Part shown: in pieces, positions 33,674-42,200 of the stretch
Layout of the letters: each line of letters starts with the position of its first letter
How positions within the stretch are numbered: position 1 is the first letter of the stretch
Assembly (NCBI RefSeq): GCF_005938125.1
Contig: NZ_VCQN01000004.1
Location: 1-64,000 of the forward strand
From: Bacillus sp. BHET2
GTDB lineage: Bacteria > Bacillota > Bacilli > Bacillales > Bacillaceae_B
DNA: 64,000 bases
Direction of reading: 5' to 3'
The notes under the pieces: model-generated
The model's input: only the letters and a program-made list of their open reading frames with translations
The model's database searches: none
What the model was told of the DNA's origin: nothing
Program-made: the position numbers and the translations under genes

Positions 33674-33714
33674 TTTATGATTGACGGATCTTACCGGAAA
33701 GGAGGGAATGAAAC

Positions 33715-33933
33715 ATGGCAAAAGTGTTAGAACTGGAATTCAAAACTGAAACAGGGAAATCAGCAAAGCTATCAATCAATGACCCGATCGATCCGATTGA
33801 CACAGTAGCAGTGAAGGCAGCGATGGACAATCTGATTGCCACCAATGTGTTCGGAAGTTCGAACGGAGCATTTGTAAGTGTGGAAGGAGCCCGCGTAGTT
33901 GAGCGCAATGTGACAGATTATGATGTGATGTAA
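33715..33933 (+). CDS. DUF2922 protein
   Basis: 72 residues (AKVLELEFKTETGKSAKLSI, then DPIDPIDTVAVKAAMDNLI and FVSVEGARVVERNVTDYDV). It regularly follows a DUF1659 gene, as here, 41 bases downstream. AAAGGAGGG precedes the ATG. The YvrJ-type mini-protein that often completes the trio is not found. Function unknown. Confidence 0.85.
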   Translation: MAKVLELEFKTETGKSAKLSINDPIDPIDTVAVKAAMDNLIATNVFGSSNGAFVSVEGARVVERNVTDYDVM

Positions 33934-33938
33934 GAAAT

Positions 33939-33976
33939 GGAAAGTGTTCCTCTGTGGAAGGGGGACACTTTCTTTG
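33939..33976 (+). terminator. Rho-independent terminator
   Basis: GGAAAGTGTTCC, short loop, GGGGACACTTTC then TTTG; ends the DUF1659-DUF2922 unit. Confidence 0.7.
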
Positions 33977-33999
33977 CATTGATTCAATCGATTAGGATT

Positions 34000-34092
34000 T
34001 TATTTTCAAAACGGACCCATTTGTTTTCAAAAACCCGATTTTATTTTCAAGTTTCACCTATTTATTTTCAAATCCAGCGTTATATTCGAAAA
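34000..34092. repeat. Phased short-repeat array, TTTTCAA core, about 20.5-bp period
   Basis: TTTTCAA starts at 34003, 34024, 34044 and 34065, with a degenerate ATTCGAA-like copy near 34084; steps are 21, 20, 21 and about 20. Each core is preceded by T/A-rich TTTAT, and the 8-10-base spacers (ACGGACCCA, CCCGA, GTTTCACC, TCCAGCG) are unrelated. Same geometry as the TGACGCA array at 221-336 but a different core. It lies between a terminator and the S-box leader. Confidence 0.85.
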
Positions 34093-34242
34093 AACCACAT
34101 CCTCTCTAAAAATAATCATCCCCGGTATATTAATTAAGACAGCGCTTACATAAAAAATCAGCGAAATCCTCTATTGACTTCCCTTCCTATACCCAGTATT
34201 ATCCTTTATAAGATAAAAATTTAGAAAATTACATACTTTCAA

Positions 34243-34390
34243 TTATCCAGAGTGACCGAGGGATCAGGCCCTATGACGTCCAGCAACCTCCAGTATTGGA
34301 ACGGTGCTAATTCCTGCAGAATGATTTCATTCTGAAAGATAAGTCGAGATAAACAGGCGATGCTTCTTTCAGTTGAAAGAGGCATTTTTT
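34243..34390 (+). ncRNA. SAM-I (S-box) riboswitch with terminator
   Basis: Contains the conserved CAGAGTGACCGAGGGATCAG start, GGCCCTATGACGTCCAGCAACC, GGTGCTAATTCCTGCAG and CTGAAAGATAAG; P1 pairs TTATC (34243) with GATAA (34338). The terminator GATGC...GAAAGAGGCATTTTTT follows at 34359-34390. SAM binding would terminate transcription ahead of the methionine importer. Confidence 0.97.
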
Positions 34391-34416
34391 CATTGGACAA
34401 AAAAGGGGTGTGTGCA

Positions 34417-35430
34417 TTGATCGAGATTCGGAATCTGGTGAAAACGTATAAATCAAAAAAGCAAACGGTGGTTGGTGTAGACAATGTATCTGTCAGCATC
34501 AAAAAGGGAGAGATCTTTGGAATTGTTGGATATAGTGGAGCGGGTAAGAGTTCCCTCATCCGCTGCCTGAATCTACTGGAAACACCGACCTCAGGTGAGA
34601 TTATCATTGATGGGCAGGATTTCACGAAGCTCACATCCAAACAATTAAGACTCGCCCGTCAGAAAACAAGCATGATCTTTCAACATTTCCACCTGATTAA
34701 ATCGAAAACGGTGTTCGACAATCTGGCTTTTGCCCTGAAAGCGGCTAGTGTACCGAAAGTGAAAGTCAAGCCAAGAGTCGTCGAGCTCCTTGAGATGGTA
34801 GGACTTTCAGATAAAGCGGACGCATATCCGGCCCAGCTTAGCGGTGGTCAAAAGCAGCGAGTCGGGATTGCAAGGGCCCTTGCGAACGACCCATCCGTAT
34901 TATTATGCGATGAAGCCACGTCAGCGCTCGATCCAAATACAACAAAATCAATCTTGAAGCTATTGAAAAAAATCAATAAAGAGCTTGGTTTGACAATCGT
35001 CCTCATCACCCATGAGATGGAAGTGGTCAAAGAAATCTGTGACCGGATGGCCGTGATGCAGGACGGGAAAATCGTTGAAGAAGGGCCGGTGTATGATTTG
35101 TTCGCAGAACCGAAGCAGCCTTTAACGAAGCAATTCATTGAAACAATCCTTCAGTTTGAGTTACCACCTCATCTCGTAGAATCGAGAAAAGGAAAGCTCA
35201 TCAAAATTCAATTTAAAGGGTCAATCGCAGAGGAAAGTGTTGTTTCTGAGGTGTTCCAGAGATACAAAGTTCGAGGGAATATCCTTCACGGGAAGATTGA
35301 ATACATTCAAGACGTTCCCTTGGGCATTTTCATCATGGAGCTAATCGGGTCTCCTGACGAAATCGAAGCAGCAATTCAATATATCACGGCGAAGACGCAA
35401 AGCTTGGAGGTGCTAGAGGATGCTGCCTGA
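34417..35430 (+). CDS. metN: Methionine ABC transporter ATP-binding protein
   Basis: About 337 residues. Walker A GYSGAGKSSLIRC near 40, signature LSGGQKQRVGIARAL near 140, Walker B VLLCDEATSALD, and a C-terminal NIL domain (~265-330) that senses methionine and inhibits transport. The TTG at 34417 follows AAAAGGGG at eight bases; the longer frame starting at 34360 lies inside the riboswitch terminator and is not real. Overlaps metP by 11 bases. S-box control upstream. Confidence 0.95.
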   Translation: MIEIRNLVKTYKSKKQTVVGVDNVSVSIKKGEIFGIVGYSGAGKSSLIRCLNLLETPTSGEIIIDGQDFTKLTSKQLRLARQKTSMIFQHFHLIKSKTVFDNLAFALKAASVPKVKVKPRVVELLEMVGLSDKADAYPAQLSGGQKQRVGIARALANDPSVLLCDEATSALDPNTTKSILKLLKKINKELGLTIVLITHEMEVVKEICDRMAVMQDGKIVEEGPVYDLFAEPKQPLTKQFIETILQFELPPHLVESRKGKLIKIQFKGSIAEESVVSEVFQRYKVRGNILHGKIEYIQDVPLGIFIMELIGSPDEIEAAIQYITAKTQSLEVLEDAA

Positions 35431-36085
35431 TTCATTGATTACGATATTACCAGAATTGAATAAAGCTTTTTTTGAAACGGTGTATATGGTGGGCATTTCC
35501 CTTGCCGTAGCCATCGTAGTGGGAATGCCGTTGGGGATTCTATTATTTGTGACGGATAAAGGACTGTTTTTACAAAACGGTTTGATTAAAAAGATAGTGG
35601 GATTTGTGGTGAACATGGTCCGCTCAGTGCCATTCATTATTTTACTCGTAGCACTCTTACCATTGACAAAGCTTTTAACCGGGACCACGATTGGACCGAC
35701 AGCAGCATCAGTCTCTCTTTCAGTCGCGGGCATTCCTTTTTTTGCAAGAATGATTGAAACGTCTTTGAGGGAAATCGACAAAGGGGTCATCGAAGCGTCG
35801 GTATCAGTGGGGGCGAGTCCATGGATGATCATCAAGGATGTACTGTTACCGGAAGCGCGTCCGGCAGTCATACAGGCAATCACGATTACAACGATCAGTT
35901 TAGTCGCTTATTCCGCCATGGCCGGCATCGTCGGCGGAGGCGGAGTCGGGGACTTGGCGATACGGTTCGGGTACTACCGATATGACAACACGGTGATGGT
36001 CACGACCGTCGTCATTTTAATTTGTTTCGTTCAGCTCATCCAATATACAGGTGATGTGTTTGCACGATTAGTGGATAAACGATAA
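35420..36085 (+). CDS. metP: Methionine ABC transporter permease
   Basis: 221 residues, five membrane helices (VYMVGISLAVAIVVGMPLGILLF first), with the EAA-loop region IEASVSVGASPWMIIKDVLLPEA that docks MetN and the MetI-family GIVGGGGVGDLAIRFGY. Coupled to metN by overlap and 21 bases before metQ. Confidence 0.95.
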   Translation: MLPDSLITILPELNKAFFETVYMVGISLAVAIVVGMPLGILLFVTDKGLFLQNGLIKKIVGFVVNMVRSVPFIILLVALLPLTKLLTGTTIGPTAASVSLSVAGIPFFARMIETSLREIDKGVIEASVSVGASPWMIIKDVLLPEARPAVIQAITITTISLVAYSAMAGIVGGGGVGDLAIRFGYYRYDNTVMVTTVVILICFVQLIQYTGDVFARLVDKR

Positions 36086-36106
36086 CGATTTTAGGAGGAA
36101 TAAATA

Positions 36107-36922
36107 GTGAAAAAGTGGACTTTATTCGTAGCATTAGCGGTAACAATGAGCGTATTGGCAGCTTGTGGAGGAAATGAGGCAAGCTCGGAAGATAAAAAAG
36201 AAGTAACGATAGGGGCAACATCCGGTCCGTACAGTGATATGGTGACGAAAGCGATTAAGCCAGGCTTAGAAGAAAAAGGATACACGGTAGAAGTGAAGGA
36301 ATTCAGTGATTATATCCAGCCAAATAACGCACTTGCACAGGGTGATTTGGACGCGAACCTGTTCCAGCATAAAATCTACATGGATACATTCGCGAAGCAG
36401 CATAACATGGATTTATCCGAAGTGATTGTTGTTCCAACTGCACCAATGGGGATCTACTCGCAGAAGTTTGATTCGATTAAAGACATCAAAGAAGGAAGTG
36501 CCATCGCGATTCCGAATGATCCGACTAACGCCGCACGGGCATTTCAAATTTTAGAAGATGCGAAACTGATCACGTTAAAACCAGACACAGATCCATTGAC
36601 AGTATCAGAAAAAGACATTGCGGAAAACGTGAAAAACCTGCAGTTCAAACCAATCGAAGCGGCTCAGCTTCCAAGAGCAGTAGATAGTGTTGACCTATCA
36701 GCCGTTCCAGGGAACTATGCACTCGCTGCGGATATGGACTTGCTTGATGCGCTGCAACTGGAAAACATGCCTGATCAATATCGTAACCGAGTTGTCGTCA
36801 ACACAAAAGACGTTGACTCACAACTCGCGAAAGACATCAAAGCCGTCGTCCAAGCAGACAATTTCGAAAAAACCATCGACCAAGAATTCAAAGGATTTGG
36901 TAAGCCGGAGTGGATGAAATAG
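36107..36922 (+). CDS. metQ: Methionine-binding lipoprotein
   Basis: 271-residue NlpA-family substrate-binding protein. The lipobox is LAACGG with Cys near residue 20. Family features include VTIGATSGPYSDMV, YTVEVKEFSDYIQPNNALAQGDLDANLFQH (read in parts), PNDPTNAARAF and AVPGNYA. GTG start at 36107 after GGAGG. Last gene of the metNPQ operon. Confidence 0.95.
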   Translation: MKKWTLFVALAVTMSVLAACGGNEASSEDKKEVTIGATSGPYSDMVTKAIKPGLEEKGYTVEVKEFSDYIQPNNALAQGDLDANLFQHKIYMDTFAKQHNMDLSEVIVVPTAPMGIYSQKFDSIKDIKEGSAIAIPNDPTNAARAFQILEDAKLITLKPDTDPLTVSEKDIAENVKNLQFKPIEAAQLPRAVDSVDLSAVPGNYALAADMDLLDALQLENMPDQYRNRVVVNTKDVDSQLAKDIKAVVQADNFEKTIDQEFKGFGKPEWMK

Positions 36923-36934
36923 AGAGACGAATCA

Positions 36935-37021
36935 GAGGGACGGACCTCAAAATTAGTAGTAACTGAAGATAAAAATGTGATAGGGACGGGCTTCCGCATG
37001 AAAATGCGGAGGTCCGTCCCT
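36935..37021. repeat. GAGGGACGGACCTC-family motif and hairpin after metQ
   Basis: GAGGGACGGACCTC at 36935-36948 begins 13 bases after the metQ stop. A second unit forms a hairpin: AGGGACGGGCTTCCGCAT (36982-36999), GAAA loop, ATGCGGAGGTCCGTCCCT (37004-37021). The only two arm differences are G-T wobbles, so the RNA stem is fully paired. It sits between convergent metQ and the SEC-C gene. Confidence 0.85.
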
Positions 37022-37027
37022 CACTCT

Positions 37028-38185
37028 TTATAGGCAGCACTTTTTGTGTTTTTTACCGCTTCCGCATGGACATGGGTCGTTACGTCCCACTTTTTCCCCG
37101 TTTTGGACGGGTTGTGAAACGAGAAATGGTTGCTCATCCATTGATTGGAGTTCTATTTCTTCGATGAGACGTTTCCACTCAGGGAGTTTTGGATGAGCAA
37201 TGTCGTTCATGATGCAGTTTACGTATAGGGATTCTTCCAGACAAAGCATTCCTTCATCATAGCCTTCTTCTAGAAATGCTGAGATCTTTGGAATTGCATC
37301 TGTTGATAACTGCTGACATAAATAATCTGAGATCAGTGTTTTAGCGGTTATGTCATCTGTTTGATTAAATAAAGTTAAGAGTGCTTTTTCCGCTTCATCC
37401 GTTTTTATTCTTCCAAGTACGTCGAGTGTATAGAAATAGGTGTTGCCGTACAGTGCTACTTTTTCAACTTCACGTACGACCTCGGCAGTCCCTATTTTCA
37501 CCAGTGCATTGGCTACTTCCTCCAGTACCAGATCTTCTTTTTCTTCGTCTTTGAAAAGGTTAACTAACTCAGATACCACACTTGCTTCACGGACTTCGCC
37601 AGCCATATAAACAGTGTATATTCCTTTGAAACTATTGAGTTTATTTGTCTCAATCTGTATTTCCGGACTTTCTCCAGTGCCGTCTTTCTTTACTAACTGC
37701 TGGATGATTCTCTTCCCATGGTCATAATAAACTTGGTTATATTCATGGGTATCCAAGTAAGCCATTATGTCCCCCAGTTCCTTGAATAGTTCCTTAACCG
37801 TCAAAGTAGGAAGCTTCACGATTTCTTTCAGTTGCTCCTGGTCCACAAATCGTTCTACTTCGTTTCTGTATGCAATCAATAATTCTGTATCGGCATTGGC
37901 TACTAATTGAGTATAGAATAGTCGATCGGTATCCTTTTTGCCCAGGCTCTTCAACCGGTTTAATACTTCTTTCATCCCGTTCTCATTCAGTGGCATGTAC
38001 ATCAAGTATGGAAGTACAGGAGAAGAGTATTCCGATACTTGGCCACGGTCGACGGCTTTCAAAGCAGTCATAAAGGTATCTCCTTCAACCAAATAGGAGC
38101 CTTCCAGCATCTCAATGGCATACCTCTGTACAAACGGATCCTCACTCAAGAAATACGGTTCGATTCTTTCAACAAAACGGTTCAT
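37028..38185 (-). CDS. SEC-C motif protein with helical-repeat body
   Basis: 385 residues. The C-terminus is a classic SEC-C zinc-binding motif, [18 protein letters not shown], as in SecA and in many uncharacterised proteins. The rest is alpha-helical and HEAT-like ([56 protein letters not shown]). The function of such proteins is unknown; SEC-C often binds ribosomes or SecB-like partners. It is a single gene. Confidence 0.85.
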   Translation of the reverse strand: MNRFVERIEPYFLSEDPFVQRYAIEMLEGSYLVEGDTFMTALKAVDRGQVSEYSSPVLPYLMYMPLNENGMKEVLNRLKSLGKKDTDRLFYTQLVANADTELLIAYRNEVERFVDQEQLKEIVKLPTLTVKELFKELGDIMAYLDTHEYNQVYYDHGKRIIQQLVKKDGTGESPEIQIETNKLNSFKGIYTVYMAGEVREASVVSELVNLFKDEEKEDLVLEEVANALVKIGTAEVVREVEKVALYGNTYFYTLDVLGRIKTDEAEKALLTLFNQTDDITAKTLISDYLCQQLSTDAIPKISAFLEEGYDEGMLCLEESLYVNCIMNDIAHPKLPEWKRLIEEIELQSMDEQPFLVSQPVQNGEKVGRNDPCPCGSGKKHKKCCL

Positions 38186-38419
38186 TTAATCATCCTCTAG
38201 CATTATATTTTCCTTCAGTGTAATGGCTGGTGTGGAAAAAGGGAAGGGCGCAGATCTTCAAAGAAGATTTCCAGTAGAGGAATATCCCACTCTATTGGAA
38301 ACTATGGATTTGAACTGCTTAATTGTGAGAAATTGTTGAAAATGACCTGTCGGAAAATAAGAAGGTGACCTATAATCCCACTCAGTATGGGCAAGAATGA
38401 TGACCTAGGAGGGATTGTG

Positions 38420-38857
38420 TTGAATAAAATAGTGGTTGTGATATATATGGGGATTTTGTTTTGTCTAACCTGCACAGAAAGTCTGCATGAATTTGTCGAA
38501 CATCAAGCTTTGACGTTCCAATGGACAGGAGACCCTGAATTGAAATCATTTATAAATTTTACAGATTATCCATTTAGCAACCCAAGCTATATAAAGCAAA
38601 AAGTAGGTCACGCTTTTTGTTTTTTTTGGTTGGCTTATTCATTTATATTGGTTTTGAGAAACCAATATATGATATTTTTCTGCTCAGTTTCATACGCTCT
38701 CTTCACAGAAAGTGCTCAGCTATTTTTTTCGAGAACTGGTTGTTTATTAGATGTGGGTTATGACACTGCAGGAATCCTTATGTTTTTTGTTGTTTACCGT
38801 ATTTTACACTGGAGAGTAAGTCCCAAATCTACTTTACAGCCAAATAAAGTTCGTTAG
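38420..38857 (+). CDS. VanZ-like membrane protein
   Basis: About 145 residues with four predicted membrane helices. The VanZ-family layout is visible: a short outer loop before VGHAFCFFWLAYSFILVL, and the acidic SYALFTESAQLFFSRTGCLLDVGYDTAGI, matching the family's SDExxQxFxxxRxxxxxDxxxNxxG. The TTG at 38420 follows AGGAGGG; earlier in-frame starts lack a site. A second, decayed VanZ-like gene lies at 24131. VanZ homologues affect surface-acting antibiotic tolerance, but the role here is unknown. Confidence 0.8.
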   Translation: MNKIVVVIYMGILFCLTCTESLHEFVEHQALTFQWTGDPELKSFINFTDYPFSNPSYIKQKVGHAFCFFWLAYSFILVLRNQYMIFFCSVSYALFTESAQLFFSRTGCLLDVGYDTAGILMFFVVYRILHWRVSPKSTLQPNKVR

Positions 38858-39272
38858 AAATTTTGATAAGGCCGGATGAAATGTGAGTCCCGAATCTATT
38901 TTTTAACAAAACATGAATCTATTGTCTCATTTTTGTAAATTTTTTTATAATTCCTTAATCTTCGACAAAAAAGTGATATATTTAAAGAGTACTTTAGTTA
39001 CAATATTCTACAGAATATGTACTAGGTGTAATCGAATATTGGGGGTGTTTGGAAATAGGTAGATTTTAATCTATTTATATTGTAAATCTACGTATTTTTG
39101 GCACGGATCATGACTTTCCAAGGGGATATAACATATACAAAAGTAAGCGCTTTCACTACTCTAGAAAGTTTTGGTGCCATAAAGGACTATTGGTAAGGTT
39201 CTTGAAATAAGAGGGAATATAGATATTTAGGCTTATTTCACAGGTGGAACAACAATTTGAGGAGGAATCAGG
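38858..39272 (+). promoter_or_regulatory. Leader region of the nucleotidase gene with cre-like site and hairpin
   Basis: AAGTAAGCGCTTTCA (39141-39155) matches the CcpA cre consensus with one mismatch and has the palindromic core GTAAGCGCTTTC. An 8-bp hairpin GTAGATTT...AAATCTAC lies at about 39058-39093. No other gene is seen in these 415 bases. Confidence 0.6.
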
Positions 39273-42200
39273 TTGAAGTTAATGAAAAAACAGTTGTTTA
39301 TTATCACAACGATTTTAGCAATGCTTGTAAGCTATATTGTTCCAATGAGTTCAATGGCTTCTGCATCAGATTATTTAACGGTACAGGAAGCAATTGATAA
39401 CAATACGGGTACAGGAACAGTTACGGGGTATATTGTAGCTCAAACCAAAAGTACCAACAGTTATGATTTTGAAGCTCCCTTTACAGCAGATACAAATTTG
39501 GCCATTGCAGACAGTGCAGATGAGACGGATCCTTCTAAGGTTCTTCCCGTTCAACTGCCATCTGCTTTCCGTCCAGACTTTGGGCTACTAACCAACCCAG
39601 ACATAATTGGGAAAAAAGTCATTATTACTGGAAGTCTGGAACAATACTACTCAGTTCCAGGATTAAAATCTCCTACAGCAATGTCTTTTGAAGGTGAAGC
39701 TCCAGATGAGCCAACACCATATGAAGGCATCGAAGGCTTGCGGATCCACGATATTCAAGGTGAAGCACATGCATCACCCTACAATACAGAAAAAGTAAAA
39801 GGTGTAGAAGGGATCGTCACCCACGTGGTGGATGCGAGTAATTTCTACATGCAAGATGCCCAACCGGATGACAATGATAAGACATCTGAAGCTATACTTG
39901 TCTATAAGCCAGCTCATGGAGTGAAGCTTGGGGATAAAGTAACAGTGGATGGTCAGGTGAAAGAATGGGTATTAGATGGATATGACGAGAAACTACAAAC
40001 AGACCTTGCGATGACTGAACTCAACGCACAGTATGGGAATGTGATTGTTGCTTCTAATAATAATGATCTTCCGGCAGCACAAGTGATGGGAGAAGATGAG
40101 AATCCTCCCACAGAAGTAGTCGATAACGATCAATTTGGTGAATTTGATCCTGAGCAGGATGGAATCGATTTTTACGAAAGCCTGGAGGGTATGAGAGTAT
40201 CTCTTGAAAATCCTACCGTTACAGGTCCTCAGAAGTATGGGGAAGTACCAGTCATCACTGGGCAAGTAGATGGGAAAGCGTACACAAAAGAAGGTGCACC
40301 GCTATTAACACAAGAAAACCAAAACCCTGAAAGAATGTTTCTACTATTAGATAACCGTGATTTTGTTACAAAAACGGGTGACCAGTTTAATGGCACAGTG
40401 ACGGGAGTAGTAAGTTACAGCTTTAGTAATTTTAAAATCCTTGTTAATGAAGATAGTCTTCCGGAATTAACGGAGCGTGAATTCACTCCGGAAGTGACAA
40501 CGATTGAAAAAGCGGATGATAAATTAACCGTAGCAGGCTACAATATTGAAAACTTCGCAGCATCTGATACAGCTAAGCGAGATAAGCTTGCTAAATCCAT
40601 GATGGAGAATTTAAAATCTCCTGACATCATCGGGTTAGTAGAAGTATTGGACGAAAGTGGCACCACCGATGATGGAGTTGTGAAGGCTGATGCTAACTAC
40701 AAAGCATTAAGTGATGCCATTGCTAGTTTCGGTGGGCCAACTTATTCATGGACGGAAATTGCTCCTCAGGATAAAGAAGACGGCGGAGTACCTGGAGGGA
40801 ATATCCGTGTTGGATTCCTATATAATCCAGACCGAGTGTCTTTGGCAGAAGGAACTAAAGGCGACGCAACGACAGCGGTAGCATATGACAATGGCTCCTT
40901 GACGTTGAATCCGGGAAGAATCGATCCGATGAACGCTGCATTTGATGACAGCCGCAAGCCTTTAGCAGCGCAATTCAACTTTAAAGGCGAAGACGTTATC
41001 GTTGTAAATAATCACTTTAACTCTAAAGGTGGAGACCAACCGGTATTCGGAAAAAACCAACCACCTGTATTGGGTAGTGAAGATCAACGTCTTCAAATCG
41101 CAGAAATTGTGAATTCATTCGTATCTGATATCCAAAATAAGAATGAAGATGCCAATGTAGTCGTGATGGGAGACTTAAACGACTTTGAATTCTCAGCTCC
41201 TTTACAAAAGCTGAAGGGAGAAGAGTTAACGAATCTTGTTGAAACACTTCCTGAGAATGAACGATACACGTATACGTACCAAGGGAATGCACAGGTATTG
41301 GATCATATGCTAGTTTCCAATCGTCTTGCTGCAGGTGCAGAATATGATATCGTCAACTTTAATTCTCCTTACATGGAAGAACATGGACGAGCGAGCGACC
41401 ATGATGCTTATATTGGCCAATTTGACTTGTCGGCTAAAAGCAATGATGAGTTTGACCTTTCCATCATGCATACGAACGATACGCATGCCCATGTTGAAGG
41501 GTATCCACGACTGTTCACAGCTGTAAACAAGGTTCGTGCCGAAAAGGAAAATGCTTTATTATTAGACGCTGGGGATGTATTCTCTGGAACACTGTACTTC
41601 CGACAATATAAAGGTCTGGCAGATCTTTCGTTCATGAATGAACTTGGTTTTGATGCCATGACTCTTGGAAACCATGAATTTGATAAAGATTCTAAAACAT
41701 TAGCAAACTTTATTAAAGAAATGAATTTCCCAATGGTGTCGTCGAATGTATCGGTTTCGGGTGATGCAGATTTAGAGCCGATTGTGAAAAATGAAATCGG
41801 TACTCCTGGTGAAGGTGGAAACATCTATCCTGCCATGATAAAAGAAGTGGACGGCGAAAAAGTAGGAATCTTCGGATTAACGACTCCTGATACAGCATTC
41901 ATTTCAAATCCAGGAGAAAATGTTGAATTTGAGAATCCTGCTTCAAAAGCGGCCTCGACGATTGGAATGCTGAAAAATGAGGGAGTTAATAAAATCATAG
42001 CTCTTTCTCATCTGGGATATGCACAAGACTTAGAATTAGCAGAAGCGGTAGATGGTATTGACGTGATCGTAGGTGGTCACTCTCATACCGTACTGGAAGA
42101 ACCTGTTGTGATTGAAAAAGAAGAACCGACAGTGATCGTGCAAGCTGGTGAGTATTTAAACTTACTTGGTTTGCTAGATGTCTCATTCAATGCTGACGGT

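Noticed and set aside
34360..34416. N-terminal extension of MetN
   Set aside because: Those codons lie in the S-box terminator hairpin; the TTG at 34417 has the ribosome site.
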